Positions 1 through 10,336 of a stretch of DNA of 64,000 nucleotides are shown here, one piece after another (within the stretch, counting starts at the first letter, position 1; every line of letters begins with the position of its first letter). The position numbers and the translations under genes are program-made. The notes beneath the pieces were generated by a model that saw only the letters and a program-made list of their open reading frames with translations, had not been told where the DNA came from and searched no databases. The DNA is from Sanderia malayensis (lineage: Eukaryota > Cnidaria > Scyphozoa > Semaeostomeae > Pelagiidae). The DNA is taken from the NCBI GenBank assembly GCA_013076295.1, contig RQOL01000882.1:620001-684000 (forward strand). The letters are read 5' to 3'.

Positions 1-177
1 AACAGTTCCCCGACTTCAATATTTTGACCATGATCTTTCAAAGACTCCATGTATTTGGCCATTTCGCCGTGATAGGTCTTATCGGCATCTGTATTTCTCT
101 TCTCTTCTCTAATTCTCAAATTTACTGCGAAATCTTGAATGTCAACATTTAGTGGCTGGATACAACCATGCTCTACA
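1..177 (-). other. Open reading frame fragment cut by the window edge, identity unknown
   Basis: On the minus strand one frame stays open from about 177 to the window edge and encodes roughly 58 hydrophilic residues, including CIQPLNVDIQDFAVNLRI and DKTYHGEMAKYMESL. The frame runs into the terminal repeat of the neighbouring transposon, so the element may have landed beside or inside an exon. When the sequence is closed up across the element, a stop lies six codons upstream in the same frame, so any exon would need an acceptor very near the insertion. I do not recognise the family. It could be chance open sequence. Confidence 0.25.
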
Positions 178-382
178 CAATACACCACTTTCACGGACCG
201 CGCCTCCGGGGACTGGGCCGAGATTTGGGGTGAAAAAACTTTTTTGGTTTGTATGCACATACCGATGAGAACGGCTGGTTGCTTGTGACTATCGTTAGAT
301 ATTTCACGTTTGGATCGTCGTTTTCATTTGTTAACTGCTGTTATTTGCTGATCTGTGTTCTGTTTACCTTGGGAAGAGTTTT
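178..382 (+). repeat. Left terminal inverted repeat of the ISL2EU element
   Basis: 205 bp matching the reverse complement of 3480-3684. It runs from CAATACACCACTTTCACGG to CCTTGGGAAGAGTTTT and reaches to within a few bases of the first ATG of the transposase frame, so it probably holds the promoter and 5' leader. Confidence 0.85.
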
Positions 383-384
383 AT

Positions 385-1659
385 ATGGTTTGCTCAGAAC
401 ATTTTGCTGATGGACATCCAACTGTTGAAAACCCAGATCCCACTTTGAAATTAGGATACAGCACTGGAGTGAAAAAGCAAAGAAGGGTTTTGATTCGTCA
501 GACTGACCTTCAAACAACTGAGTTCCAAGAAGAACCTAATGAAAGTGTCTCCATGGATGTTGATTGTGCTGAAGAATCATCATGTGGAACCTGTGCAGAT
601 TCAAAAAAAGTTATTGCCGCTTTGCAAGATGAAATTAAAATACTGAGAGAAGAGAATTTAAAGCTTACAAGCAAGGTTGATGAGGTATCACAGCAACTTA
701 TGAAAGAGAAATCTGCTAGTAAGCCATTTTCATGGAAGCATATAAAGTCAGATGCCAAAATGAAATTTTACACAGGCTTGCAAACTGTGGCTATATTTAA
801 CCTATTGTTTGACTTGATAAAGCCTTGCCTGCCAACAATGATTTATTGGAGAGGAATGCAAACTTCTTCTCCGTCAAAATACAGGTTTTCTGCAACTAGG
901 AGACAACACAGGGTGAGCCATAAAGACCAGTTTCTGATGGTTCTTATGCGACTTAGACTTGGCATCATGAATGAAGACTTAGCAGATAGATTTTGTGTTT
1001 CCTCTGGTGTCTGTTCAAAGATATTTACCACATGGATAAAAATGTTGGCAAGATTAATTGGGGATGCTCTGATTATCTGGCTTCCAAGGGATGTAATTCG
1101 CTCAAATTTGCCCTCTGCATTTAAAAAGGTTAGCCCCAAAACAAGATGCATAATAGACTGCACTGAGATTTTTATTGAAAGATCTAAGTCCTTGCATGTT
1201 CAAGCATCTACTTGGTCAGACTATAAGAAACACAACACAGTGAAGTTTTTAATTGCAATTTCTCCAAATGGCTACATTATGTTTTTATCAGATTGTTTTG
1301 GTGGTCGAGCATCAGATCAATATATCTGCAATGACAGTGGATTTTACAAGCTTTTGGATCCTGGTGATGAAGTCATGGCAGACAGAGGCTTTCAGATTAG
1401 GGAAGACCTGATGTTTTATTATTGCTCATTGAATGTACCACCTGGAGCTAGAGTAAAGTCTCAGATGACTGTAGCAGAATGTGAAAAAACAAAATCTGTT
1501 GCCAATCTTAGAATTCATGTAGAACGAGCGATTAACAGAATAAAAGAATTCAAGATAATTAAAAATACATTGCCAATAAATTTATTGCCATTAGTAGATG
1601 ACATTATAAGGGTGTGTGCAGTTATTTGCAATATTCAAGCACCCCTGATTAGAAATTGA
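385..1659 (+). CDS. THAP-DDE transposase of ISL2EU element
   Basis: The frame is open from 352 and the first ATG is at 385. The start of the protein reads VCSEHFADGHP followed by LKLGY, which is the C-terminal half of a THAP zinc finger (the CxxH pair and closing hydrophobics). The N-terminal C-x-C half is not in frame upstream, so either a short 5' exon is missed or the finger is truncated. A short coiled-coil follows (residues about 65-110). The rest is a DDE_Tnp_4 (IS5/Harbinger-like) catalytic domain with IIDCTEIFIE, a central GRASDQ, MADRGF and a terminal HVERAINRIKEF segment supplying the conserved acidic residues. It should cut and rejoin the element at its inverted repeats. The frame is intact, and the catalytic motifs suggest it could be active. 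Confidence 0.85.
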   Translation: MVCSEHFADGHPTVENPDPTLKLGYSTGVKKQRRVLIRQTDLQTTEFQEEPNESVSMDVDCAEESSCGTCADSKKVIAALQDEIKILREENLKLTSKVDEVSQQLMKEKSASKPFSWKHIKSDAKMKFYTGLQTVAIFNLLFDLIKPCLPTMIYWRGMQTSSPSKYRFSATRRQHRVSHKDQFLMVLMRLRLGIMNEDLADRFCVSSGVCSKIFTTWIKMLARLIGDALIIWLPRDVIRSNLPSAFKKVSPKTRCIIDCTEIFIERSKSLHVQASTWSDYKKHNTVKFLIAISPNGYIMFLSDCFGGRASDQYICNDSGFYKLLDPGDEVMADRGFQIREDLMFYYCSLNVPPGARVKSQMTVAECEKTKSVANLRIHVERAINRIKEFKIIKNTLPINLLPLVDDIIRVCAVICNIQAPLIRN

Positions 1660-1691
1660 GGAAGAACATTATTATTTAAGAAGTCATGATG

Positions 1692-3398
1692 TTATGGAAA
1701 TAAGGAAGGAACATAGTGACTGATGTAAAATTCTTCTAAGTTTCTCTTTAACTTTAGCCAGTGCTCTTTATCAAATTGTAACCTTTCAAGAAAATGGCCA
1801 TGGGCTGTCCAGACAAAGAAGTAGCAAGTCAATAAATGTGTTGATGCCATTTGAACCTGACACTGAGTAAAGTATTTGTGGTTTCGGTTTAGGTTGAGAG
1901 TTCCATTGTCTTTTTTTAAAAATTCAAGCTTGGTCTCTGGGTCTGTTGGTGTTGTATGTCTTATGGATATTGGGCATTTCACCTCCAGACACGATTTCCC
2001 ACAGCAAGAACATTCAATAATTCTGTCTGGACTTCCACCAATAAAGGGATGATCCCTGGCCAGAAACAAACCGCATTGTTGAACCTTAACATTTCTATGT
2101 TTTTCTTTAAAAATTTCTTCAAAAGCATTAACAGCATCAGCTTCCATGTTGCGTCCATACTTCAAAGCAGGCAATTCAGCATTAACAGTGTCCTCATTGG
2201 CTATTTTCTTGAATATGTTTGTAAGATCAATGGGTGTTGTACTTTTTTGTAAAGAGATAAAGCGCGTGTTTACAGCATGTGCTATTGATGCAGTTATCGC
2301 ATGCTTCCTGCTCAAGTACCAAATTGAGTTATCACTTTGACCCCTTGTTAGTTTCTCCATATCTGCTATCCTCTGCTCAGTAAAAATTTTTACAACACTG
2401 TCTAAGTAGTCTTCCTTTGAAACAGATTCTTCCAAAATTTTACTAAAGCAATAGATTTTAGGTGGGGCATCATTAATTTTAGTGTTCGAAGGCAAATCGG
2501 GTTTTGGTGAAGCAGTGAAGAGCATTGAATCTGACTCTTTGCAAATGGTTTTTAAAGCTGATGCAACAGTGCTCAGGTCCAATTTGTAGTCACTTTTTGC
2601 AATTGGATTGAAGTTTCTCTTTTGCACTGAATTGGGCTCTTGAGATATTTTCCCTCGTTTTCCAAAACAGTGCCTCTTCAATTTCAAATTTTTGATCCTA
2701 ACAGGCTCAACAGGTTTGCTGTTAGGCAGCCATTCACAGGCAGTTGAGGTGCAGGAAGGATTGTTGAGTCCTAATCTGCTGGCAGACTCAATACGGAAAA
2801 GAGCAGCTGCAACATGGTTACATGTTTGAGACATTCCTGCCATGCAAGTGCAATGGGTACACAATATCTTGCCCGTTTGTTTTTCAAGACAAATCCAAAG
2901 CTTATGGGGAGGGTCATTAATTCTTTGTGAAGGTCTACAGGATCCTCTGAGTAGGCAAAGTTTGCTAGTACCACCAATGTTATTAAATTGGAGTTGCCCC
3001 AGCCATCCTTGTGAAAAGTAACTGTAGGCCTTTGATTGTTTATAATCACTGAGATCATTGCTTGCAAGCTCATTAGGATGAAAGGCCAGGAAATTAAATA
3101 TGTCCATGTAGAGTGTAACTGGCCAGTATCTAATTCCTTCTTCTTCATTTAACCAACCCTGATCGAACTTGAGCGAATCAGGGATCACATCGCCATTCAC
3201 AAGCAACTTAGCTTCATATTCTTTTGCAATATCTTTTTGAACTTCCTCAGCTGTTTTCACGACAGGAAGATCATTTTCCATTGCAAAAAAGACTCTTGCA
3301 GCTAATTCTTCCTTCTTTCCAGTAATTTTCAATCCTCGAAGACGTAAGAAGTCCTTCAGTTCATCAACTTTCATTCTTGATATCGTTGCTAAATCCAT
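1692..3398 (-). CDS. SAP-SWIM-YqaJ nuclease of ISL2EU element
   Basis: A 568-residue intronless frame starting at the ATG at 3398, just outside the right terminal repeat. Domains in order: an N-terminal SAP DNA-binding motif (about residues 5-40, VDELKDFLRLRGLKITGKKE); a SWIM zinc finger of form CxC-x8-CxH near residue 190 (CTCMAGMSQTCNH); and a C-terminal YqaJ-type exonuclease of the restriction-endonuclease fold, seen in GRNMEADAVNAFEEI, GGSPDRIIE and LEVKCP, which supply the expected Glu, Asp and ExK catalytic residues. YqaJ proteins act in lambda-type recombination. In ISL2EU elements this second protein accompanies the transposase, probably processing ends. It converges tail-to-tail with the transposase, 32 bp apart. 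Confidence 0.85.
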   Translation of the reverse strand: MDLATISRMKVDELKDFLRLRGLKITGKKEELAARVFFAMENDLPVVKTAEEVQKDIAKEYEAKLLVNGDVIPDSLKFDQGWLNEEEGIRYWPVTLYMDIFNFLAFHPNELASNDLSDYKQSKAYSYFSQGWLGQLQFNNIGGTSKLCLLRGSCRPSQRINDPPHKLWICLEKQTGKILCTHCTCMAGMSQTCNHVAAALFRIESASRLGLNNPSCTSTACEWLPNSKPVEPVRIKNLKLKRHCFGKRGKISQEPNSVQKRNFNPIAKSDYKLDLSTVASALKTICKESDSMLFTASPKPDLPSNTKINDAPPKIYCFSKILEESVSKEDYLDSVVKIFTEQRIADMEKLTRGQSDNSIWYLSRKHAITASIAHAVNTRFISLQKSTTPIDLTNIFKKIANEDTVNAELPALKYGRNMEADAVNAFEEIFKEKHRNVKVQQCGLFLARDHPFIGGSPDRIIECSCCGKSCLEVKCPISIRHTTPTDPETKLEFLKKDNGTLNLNRNHKYFTQCQVQMASTHLLTCYFFVWTAHGHFLERLQFDKEHWLKLKRNLEEFYISHYVPSLFP

Positions 3399-3479
3399 TC
3401 TTGATTGGGCCTAGGCCACGGCAGATCAAGACACAATTTCTGTGAGCTGTGAGACCTAAGTACTCGTAAAAGTTTTGAA

Positions 3480-3684
3480 AAAACTCTTCCCAAGGTAAAC
3501 AGAACACAGATCAGCAAATAACAGCAGTTAACAAATGAAAACGACGATCCAAACGTGAAATATCTAACGATAGTCACAAGCAACCAGCCGTTCTCATCGG
3601 TATGTGCATACAAACCAAAAAAGTTTTTTCACCCCAAATCTCGGCCCAGTCCCCGGAGGCGCGGTCCGTGAAAGTGGTGTATTG
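3480..3684 (-). repeat. Right terminal inverted repeat of the ISL2EU element
   Basis: Reverse complement of 178-382, ending ...GTGAAAGTGGTGTATTG. It lies upstream of the YqaJ frame and so probably provides that gene's promoter. Confidence 0.85.
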
Positions 3685-5047
3685 ACTTCATGTTTCGCAC
3701 ATTCTTTCCGATATCTCTCTCTTAACCCAGAAAAATCTAACAAAAATGAAAGGATTTCTAACAATAACTAAAAAGCAGAAGAAATTGTTTCAGATGGCGC
3801 AATGCAAAACTAAAGTCAAACCGCCAAAATATACAAAATGCGCATGCGTTGAAAGCAGGAGACAGACAGGAGACGTTTAGAACCAAGGAGACGTTTACAT
3901 CCAATAACTACAAGGAGACGTTTAGAACCAAGCATGGATTGAGTTACTTTAATCGGAGAGACTTTCGCGAAATTTTGACGCGCGAATTTTTTCAAAATTG
4001 CGATTCGTGAAAGTTTATCTCGCAAAATTTTTTCGATTTGTAAATTCGCGCGAGTTTTTCGCCTCGCGAAAGTTTCTCCAATTAAAGTAAACTCAAAAGC
4101 TGTGTGTGAAATTTGGCCAAAAAATTTGGCATTGTATCACCAACAAACACCCTTTGCAGACCTTGCGTTATCACAAATCTGCATATATATGTAATGCTGT
4201 TGGCCCATCCATGAAAATGGCCCATTGTCGAATGGGTTCTAATGATTCCCGAGTGGTTGAAAAATAAAATGAAATACTTTATATGGGGAAACTACTCTGT
4301 TTGATATTTCGAACAGTGTTTTATAGAAAGATAATTTTGATCTGCATCTGTTTGTGACAGTTCTAAATCACGTACTGCCGAAAACACTGGATGAAATAGG
4401 AAACAAGCTTGGCTTCAAACAGACATAATAACAATCTTGACGAATTGCTGCTAAAGTTGTTGCAGATGTTGATTTGGTGGGTGACAAAGCCTTCCTCTCC
4501 AAATACGACCTTGGATAGCATACATTAAAAACCTGATGAGCGATTCCAAATGCAAACTGAAATATATCAAGCTAACCTAATTAAGAGCGCTCGGAATTAA
4601 TTTCATGAGGAAGAGGAATTGCAAAGTACGTCACAAAAATATCGACATGGAGATTGAAATCCTCCAGGAACATAGTTCAATTTCCCTGTCCTCATAAAAA
4701 ATCTGAAACATGGGCCTGCTTTAAGCTAAATAAAAAGGACTATCGTGCCAGAGATACTCAAAGGAACAAAGGATAATGCAACATAACATCACAATACTTC
4801 GAAGGTACATAGTTTTAAGATGAAATTGTGTCTCAAATGCAACTTCACCATTATAATCCTAATAACTTGATGAACTGGGCTTACCCTCTCGAGTCTCAAA
4901 CAGAAGGCGCTTTTTCACGTACGTGAAAAAGCGAAAAATAAAAGAAAATACAAATAAAAATAAAAAAACAATTTCAATACATAATACAAATACAAATGCA
5001 TTAGATTATATTGATAAATTTGAAGAGTGAAAGCAACATTGACATAC
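3685..5047. other. Stretch without recognisable genes; perfect 26-bp palindrome
   Basis: AT-rich sequence with no convincing exon. It holds a short repeated phrase GGAGACGTTTAGAACCAA around 3860-3940. At 4908-4933 there is a perfect palindrome with half-site CGCTTTTTCACGT, whose centre ACGTACGT resembles a bHLH or bZIP site. Confidence 0.5.
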
Positions 5048-5741
5048 CTTCTGAATGTAAGAAAAGTGTGGTGAAGTCTTGACATATCTTGCATAAACGG
5101 ACAATGTCACATTGGTCTTTGGTTCTTTTTGTCCATTTCCACAGAAAGCGAATCAATTCCAGTGAATTCCACAAAAAACATAAACTATTAACAACTATTA
5201 TACCAATGTTGATTCCTGTTTTGTCTGGTCCTTTAGCTTCATAGCAAAGTACTGTCTGGTTGTCAATGTTACACCTGAATTGGTTTCTTATCATGATATT
5301 CTTATGAAAGAAGCCAAATACAACAACAGCTGCAGCAAAAACCAACATGAGAAAGGAAAGTCTTATCATGTAAATGCAATGTAAATGCAATGTGTGGTTT
5401 CCTCGAATTTCTTTCAATTCGTTGTACCTCAACATCGCTTTTGAAGTAACCAAAATGATAAAACAGCCAATCGAAACAATAGCTAAATTTATCCAAAATA
5501 AAAACACGGTTTTGCCGGTGAACTGAGAAATACATCTGTGTGTAAGAATATCATCATTGGTACGACATTTGATGTTGAACCTCTCATTATTGGACAATTC
5601 CACAGATTTACGATACAATCCAAATGCAACTAGAGGAAAGCAGATGGTGAATATCCAGCTGGGCATAGTCGCAGCATTTTTCAATTTATCAGGGAGAAAA
5701 TCTGTCGGGGCCATTTTTGGGAAGCAGTTTGTATTTTCAGC
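5048..5741 (-). CDS. Connexin-like four-transmembrane protein (exon)
   Basis: Single large exon. The acceptor (TTTGTAG) leaves 5741 as first exon base; the first ATG is at 5714; a consensus donor (CAGAAG/GTATGT) follows 5048, so the real C-terminus lies in an unseen exon. Four hydrophobic segments are spaced as in gap-junction proteins. TM1 (about WIFTICFPLVAFGLY) is followed by a loop with two cysteines (SVELSNNERFNIKCRTND, then HRC). TM2 is VFLFWINLAIVSIGCFIIL, then a short cytoplasmic loop and TM3 (LSFLMLVFAAAVVVFGFF). A second loop has two cysteines and P-x-K-T before TM4 (IIVVNSLCFLWNSLELIRFLW), like the connexin second loop and M4. Cysteine spacing differs from the connexin pattern, so this is a divergent connexin or another large-pore channel (pannexin, CALHM). 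Neighbouring exons were not found. Confidence 0.5.
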
Positions 5742-5884
5742 CTACAAATGAACAAATATAACATGAATTCTCAGCTGCAAAATAATGTGGTTAACATACA
5801 AAACTATATAAAACAAAACAAGACACATGCTGAGGTATTTTGAAATTCAACATAATATGAAGCAATCAATTGATGATTAATAAT

Positions 5885-6350
5885 TTAAAGGAATTTATTT
5901 GGTATACACTGATACTGACTGCAGATAAACAGAAACACTTTTGAAAATATGAACAACGATATTTGGGATTGCGATACATGATGAGGAAGGAAGTGAAGAT
6001 TCACAAATGAAAAATCCAATGTTGTGTGTTTGTAAACGATTCTTCCCCACCTGATATATGGGGGTCGGGGAATTTCCCCAACATGAATGTTAGTAAGGCC
6101 CAAGTTAAACGTCGCTCTTCTCATGCCCCGAATCAATAGATGAATTAAGTGCATGACAAGAGCAACGTATAACTTGATTAAGTACGGCAGATTTGATTTG
6201 GAGCGGCAGATTGCATTTGGAGCGACACGTAATGCAATGCAATCTGCCGCTCCAAATCAAATCTGCGACATGTAATGCAATGCAATCTCACGTAATGCAA
6301 TTCAACTCAAGATTAATGGATTACTAAAAGTGATCAATTTCAAGAAAACA
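5885..6350. repeat. Dispersed repeat, copy A (second copy at 10690-11460)
   Basis: Shares with 10690-11460, in the same order, the phrases GAATTTATTTGGT, GAACAACGATATTTGGGATT, GCGATACATGATGAGGAAGG, TTCCCCACCTGATAT and GCAATTCAACTCAA. Copy B contains extra sequence between them. It is either an old segmental duplication or two copies of an unclassified element. A minus-strand frame of 89 codons inside it is not conserved in copy B. Confidence 0.6.
6187..6266. repeat. Perfect 31-bp inverted repeat (hairpin)
   Basis: Arms 6187-6217 and 6236-6266 are exact reverse complements (GCAGATTTGATTTGGAGCGG... and its complement) with an 18-bp loop of ATGCAATGC-like sequence. It looks like a small foldback element or MITE remnant. 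Confidence 0.65.
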
Positions 6351-7917
6351 TTTTACTCATAAAAGTTTATCACGGCCATTCATCCAAACGAAATTTTCAG
6401 TTTGGAATACACAAAAAGATATGTCCATTTCTTCGTCTAAAATAATTATGAAATGCGCCAATGTTTCTAAACTCAAAGTAAAAAATTATCAAAAACATGA
6501 AACATTGGCAACATGCTACTTGCTTGTAGCAGTACGATAAATGGTTGATATTAAAAATTGGTTCAGGCTGAATATTCTCATGTAAAGGCCATCATATCGT
6601 GGACAATTTCCGCTTTTCACTTGATGCTTGAAAGGTAGATGGTGTCAAATTGTCTACTTTGAAGGTTAATAGCAAAAAAGGTATACATAATTTGCAAATT
6701 TTATTGGTGCAGATTTAATCAGTCCATTGAAATGCAAAAATACTATGTAAAGCTTGGTTGCATTAGCACTTTGAAGTGTGTATGCCTGAACATACCACAA
6801 AGAATGGTTTATTTAACGTGCAACGATAGCCATATTGCATAATGACAGATCAAGATGGCGGAGTGATAAATTCAAGAGAATATCTGGGTTGGTCAATTTT
6901 AGTGTTTTGCTTTAGCTTCCCTGAGATACGGCAGTTTGAAAATTTATGAGTAATCGTAATCGTAATTTTCCACTTTGTGCAGTGATATAATTCTCTAAAA
7001 TATCCACTGCGTCATGGCGTAAAAGAATTAATGATTGAATTTGATAAATTGCATCCACAGGGGCAGAAGGAGAACAAATCGAATCCCAATACTTTAAAAC
7101 TTTGACATTTTGACATTTGGTATTTGACATTTCTTATTGACATTTACGTTTCATAGCTGGATTTTGGAATTTTAGCAATAATAGATTTCAGCAAATTATC
7201 CTTTATCAAGAGAAGGTGTACGCTCAGCTTGAAGATCAAAGCTAAAACTCAAATCTTTGTTGATGTGACTTCACAAGGAAAACAAAACAATACAAAAAAC
7301 AGAGAAATAAATGTAGAAAACCCCAGATTAAAAAGAAAACTAAATTAAATGAACATCAACAATTTAAAATCCAAAGTTCGGATTTTCTGGACCGGGATTA
7401 CTTTAAAAAAAATAATAAAACATAATGATGGTGCAAATGATGATACAATAGTTTTTTAAGGCCTACTATACTTCCGCACAGCTTTTCTCTTCTGCTTGCA
7501 GGCATTCATTTTTATAAACTTATCCCCACGACAAGAAAGCAACTCCCGTGTTCTTGTAGAATGAAAAATGACCTTTTTTGGGCCTTCTCGATTCTGGCCA
7601 CAAATAAAAGTTAATAACCAGCAGATAAGCTAACCAAATGGCATTTTCTCAATGTTTCTAAAAAACGTCTCACTGCACTGCAGCAAAAATTACCGCCATT
7701 GATGAATTGATAATTAAAACCAGCATGCGGCTAAACGGAGGAGGATTTAAGGCCACGCGCAGGCTAGAATCCGACAAACATCTTTACATCCTCACATACA
7801 TCTTCACAAGCTTTTTTCTCGACAAGGACTCGATTATATTCTGCTGCGCAGCCGCTTCACTTCGTTCTGCTACGCAGCAGCAATAATGGTAAAATTCCTG
7901 GGCTAAAACTTGACAGC
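6351..7917. other. No recognisable gene
   Basis: AT-rich sequence. One minus-strand frame at 6912-7130 (72 codons, ATG to stop, containing VDAIYQIQSLILLRHDAVDI) has protein-like composition, but I find no splice context and no family for it. Nothing else stands out. Confidence 0.3.
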
Positions 7918-8037
7918 TGAATTTGATGAACTACTTTTTGGCCGGGGATTCAGCCGTGGATTGGGCCTAAGGAAACTACTATTTGGCCGTGGATTCGAAG
8001 TGATGTTATTTGTGATTGTTATTGTGGGCTAACTACT

Positions 8038-9086
8038 CGGAATTTTACGATGAAAATTCATTCGCATCTGTAGCACATAGAATATATCCTTGTCTGAAAA
8101 TTTCATTTCTCTAGCTCATACCGTTTTCCAGGGAAAACTTTGTTTGTCCGAAAGTCCTGAGTGTCTGACTCTCAGGTGCTTAATCAAAATTACCCCCGGA
8201 AATCGAAATTACTTGGAATTTTGCGATAAAAATTCATTCGCATCTGCAGCACAAAGAGTGCATCCTTGTCTGAAAATTTCATTTCTCTAACTTATACCGT
8301 TTTCCAGGGAAAACTTTGTTTGTCCGAAAGTCGTGAGTGTCTGACTCTCAGGTGCTTAATCAAAATTACCCCCGGAAATCGAAATTACTTGGAATTTTGC
8401 GATAAAAATTCATTCGCATCTGCAGCACAAAGAGTGCATCCTTGTCTGAAAATTTCATTTCTCTAGCTTTTACCGTTTTCCAGGGAAAACTTTGTTTGTC
8501 CGAAAGTCGTGAGTATGTGACTCTGAGGTGCGTGACCAAAATGACCCCCGGAAATCGAAATTACTTGGAATTTTACGATGAAAATTCATTCGCATCTGTA
8601 GCACATAGAATATATCCTTGTCTGAAAATTTCATTTCTCTAGCTCATACCGTTTTCCAGGGAAAGCTTTGTTTGTCCGAAAGTCCTGAGTGTCTGACTCT
8701 CAGGTGCTTAATCAAAATTACCCCCGGAAATCGAAATTACTTGGAATTTTGCGATAAAAATTCATTCGCATCTGCAGCACAAAGAGTGCATCCTTGTCTG
8801 AAAATTTCATTTCTCTAGCTTTTACCGTTTTCCAGGGAAAACTTTGTTTGTCCGAAAGTCGTGAGTGTCTGACTCTGAGGTGCGTGACCAAAATGACCCC
8901 CGGAAATCAAAATTACTTGGAATTTTACGATGAAAATTCATTCGCATCTGTAGCACATAGAATATATCCTTGTCTGAAAATTTCATTTCTCTAGCTTATA
9001 CCGTTTTCCAGGGAAAATTTTGTTTATCCGAAAGTTGTGAGTATGCGACTCTGGGGTGCGTGACCAAAATGACCCCCGGAAATCAT
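8038..9086 (+). repeat. 176-bp tandem array, left arm (about 6 units)
   Basis: Units recur every 176 bp (for example the phrase CCTTGTCTGAAAATTTCATT near 8090, 8266, 8442, 8618, 8794). Each contains CCGTTTTCCAGGGAAAACTT, itself a short palindrome. The 66-codon frames in each unit arise from the repeat and are not treated as genes. Confidence 0.85.
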
Positions 9087-9514
9087 TCACCTAAAGAGCT
9101 GCGAACCTAGCGTATGTTAATTACAAATGATATCGTTGGTTCAGGCTACAATAGTTCAGTGTTCATCACAATAGCTGAATTGAGAGGCATATTGTAAAAA
9201 CTTTTTGACCTTCCAGTACAGACACTCAATATGACATTTGAGGCAGTTTCTGCATCTTCAATGCATGTCTAGTTTATGCCGGCATGTGTTGTAGTTCTTG
9301 ACTCAACCATACTCAACTCAATTAAAACCACGAAAAGAATTCCCCTGGAAAACAAAAGTACACTTTTTTTATTTTACAGGAAACCTAGCTAAATTTGTTG
9401 TTATCTTCCGTATTTCAAATCAGTTATTATCCGTATTTCCGTATTTCATAGCAGTTGTTATCTTCCGTATTTCAAACAAGAATAAAAAGTTGATAAGTTT
9501 CACATGCTCACAAC

Positions 9515-10336
9515 TTTCGGACAAACAAAGTTTTCCCTGGAAAACGGTAAAAGGTAGAGAAATGAAATTTTCAGACAAGGATGCACCTTTTCTGCTGCAG
9601 ATGCGGATGAATTTTTACTGCAAAATTCCAAGTAATTTCGATTTCCGAGGGTCATTTTGGTCACGCACCTCAGAGTCACATACTCACGACTTTCGGACAA
9701 ACAAAGTTTTCCCTGGAAAACGGTAAAAGCTAGAGAAATGAAATTTTCAGACAAGGATGTACTTTTTGTGCTGCAGATGCGAATTAATTTTTATCGCAAA
9801 ATTCCAAGTAATTTCAATTTCCGGGGGTCATTTTGGTCACGCACCCCAGAGTCACATGCTCACAACTTTCGGACAAACAAAGTTTTCCCTGGAAAACGGT
9901 AAGAGCTAGAGAAATGAAATTTTCAGACAAGGATGCACTCTTTGTGCTGCAGATGCGAATGAATTTTCATCGTAAAATTCCAAGTAATTTCGATTTCCGG
10001 GGGTCATTTTGGTCACGCACCTCAGAGTCAGACACTCATGACTTTCGAACAAACAAAGTTTTCCCTGGAAAACGGTAAAAGCTAGAGAAATGAAATTTTT
10101 AGACAAGGATGTATTCTATGTGCTACAGATGCGAATGAATTTTCATCGTAAAATTCCAAGTAATTTCGATTTCCGGGGGTCATTTTGGTCACGCACCTCA
10201 GAGTCAGACACTCATGACTTTCGAACAAACAAAGTTTTCCCTGGAAAACGGTAAAAGCTAGAGAAATGAAATTTTTAGACAAGGATGTATTCTATGTGCT
10301 ACAGATGCGAATGAATTTTCATCGTAAAATTCCGAG
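9515..10336 (-). repeat. 176-bp tandem array, right arm (about 4.7 units)
   Basis: Same unit as the left arm but reverse-complemented, with the same 176-bp spacing. The two arms differ in unit number, so units have been gained or lost since the arms formed. Confidence 0.85.

Larger units (their letters stand above)
178..3684. mobile_element. ISL2EU-type DNA transposon, apparently complete
   Basis: About 3.5 kb bounded by 205-bp near-perfect inverted repeats and holding two convergent open reading frames: a THAP/DDE transposase on plus and a SAP-SWIM-YqaJ nuclease on minus. This gene pair is the hallmark of the ISL2EU group of eukaryotic IS5-related DNA transposons. Both frames are uninterrupted and the repeats are nearly identical, so the insertion looks young. 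The repeat match begins CAATACACCACTTTCACGG. The inner TA at both ends could be a 2-bp target duplication, in which case the element proper starts at CACCAC; the sequence alone does not settle this. Confidence 0.85.

Noticed and set aside
8090..10282. Series of near-identical 66-codon frames
   Set aside because: By-products of the 176-bp repeat in the non-autonomous element.
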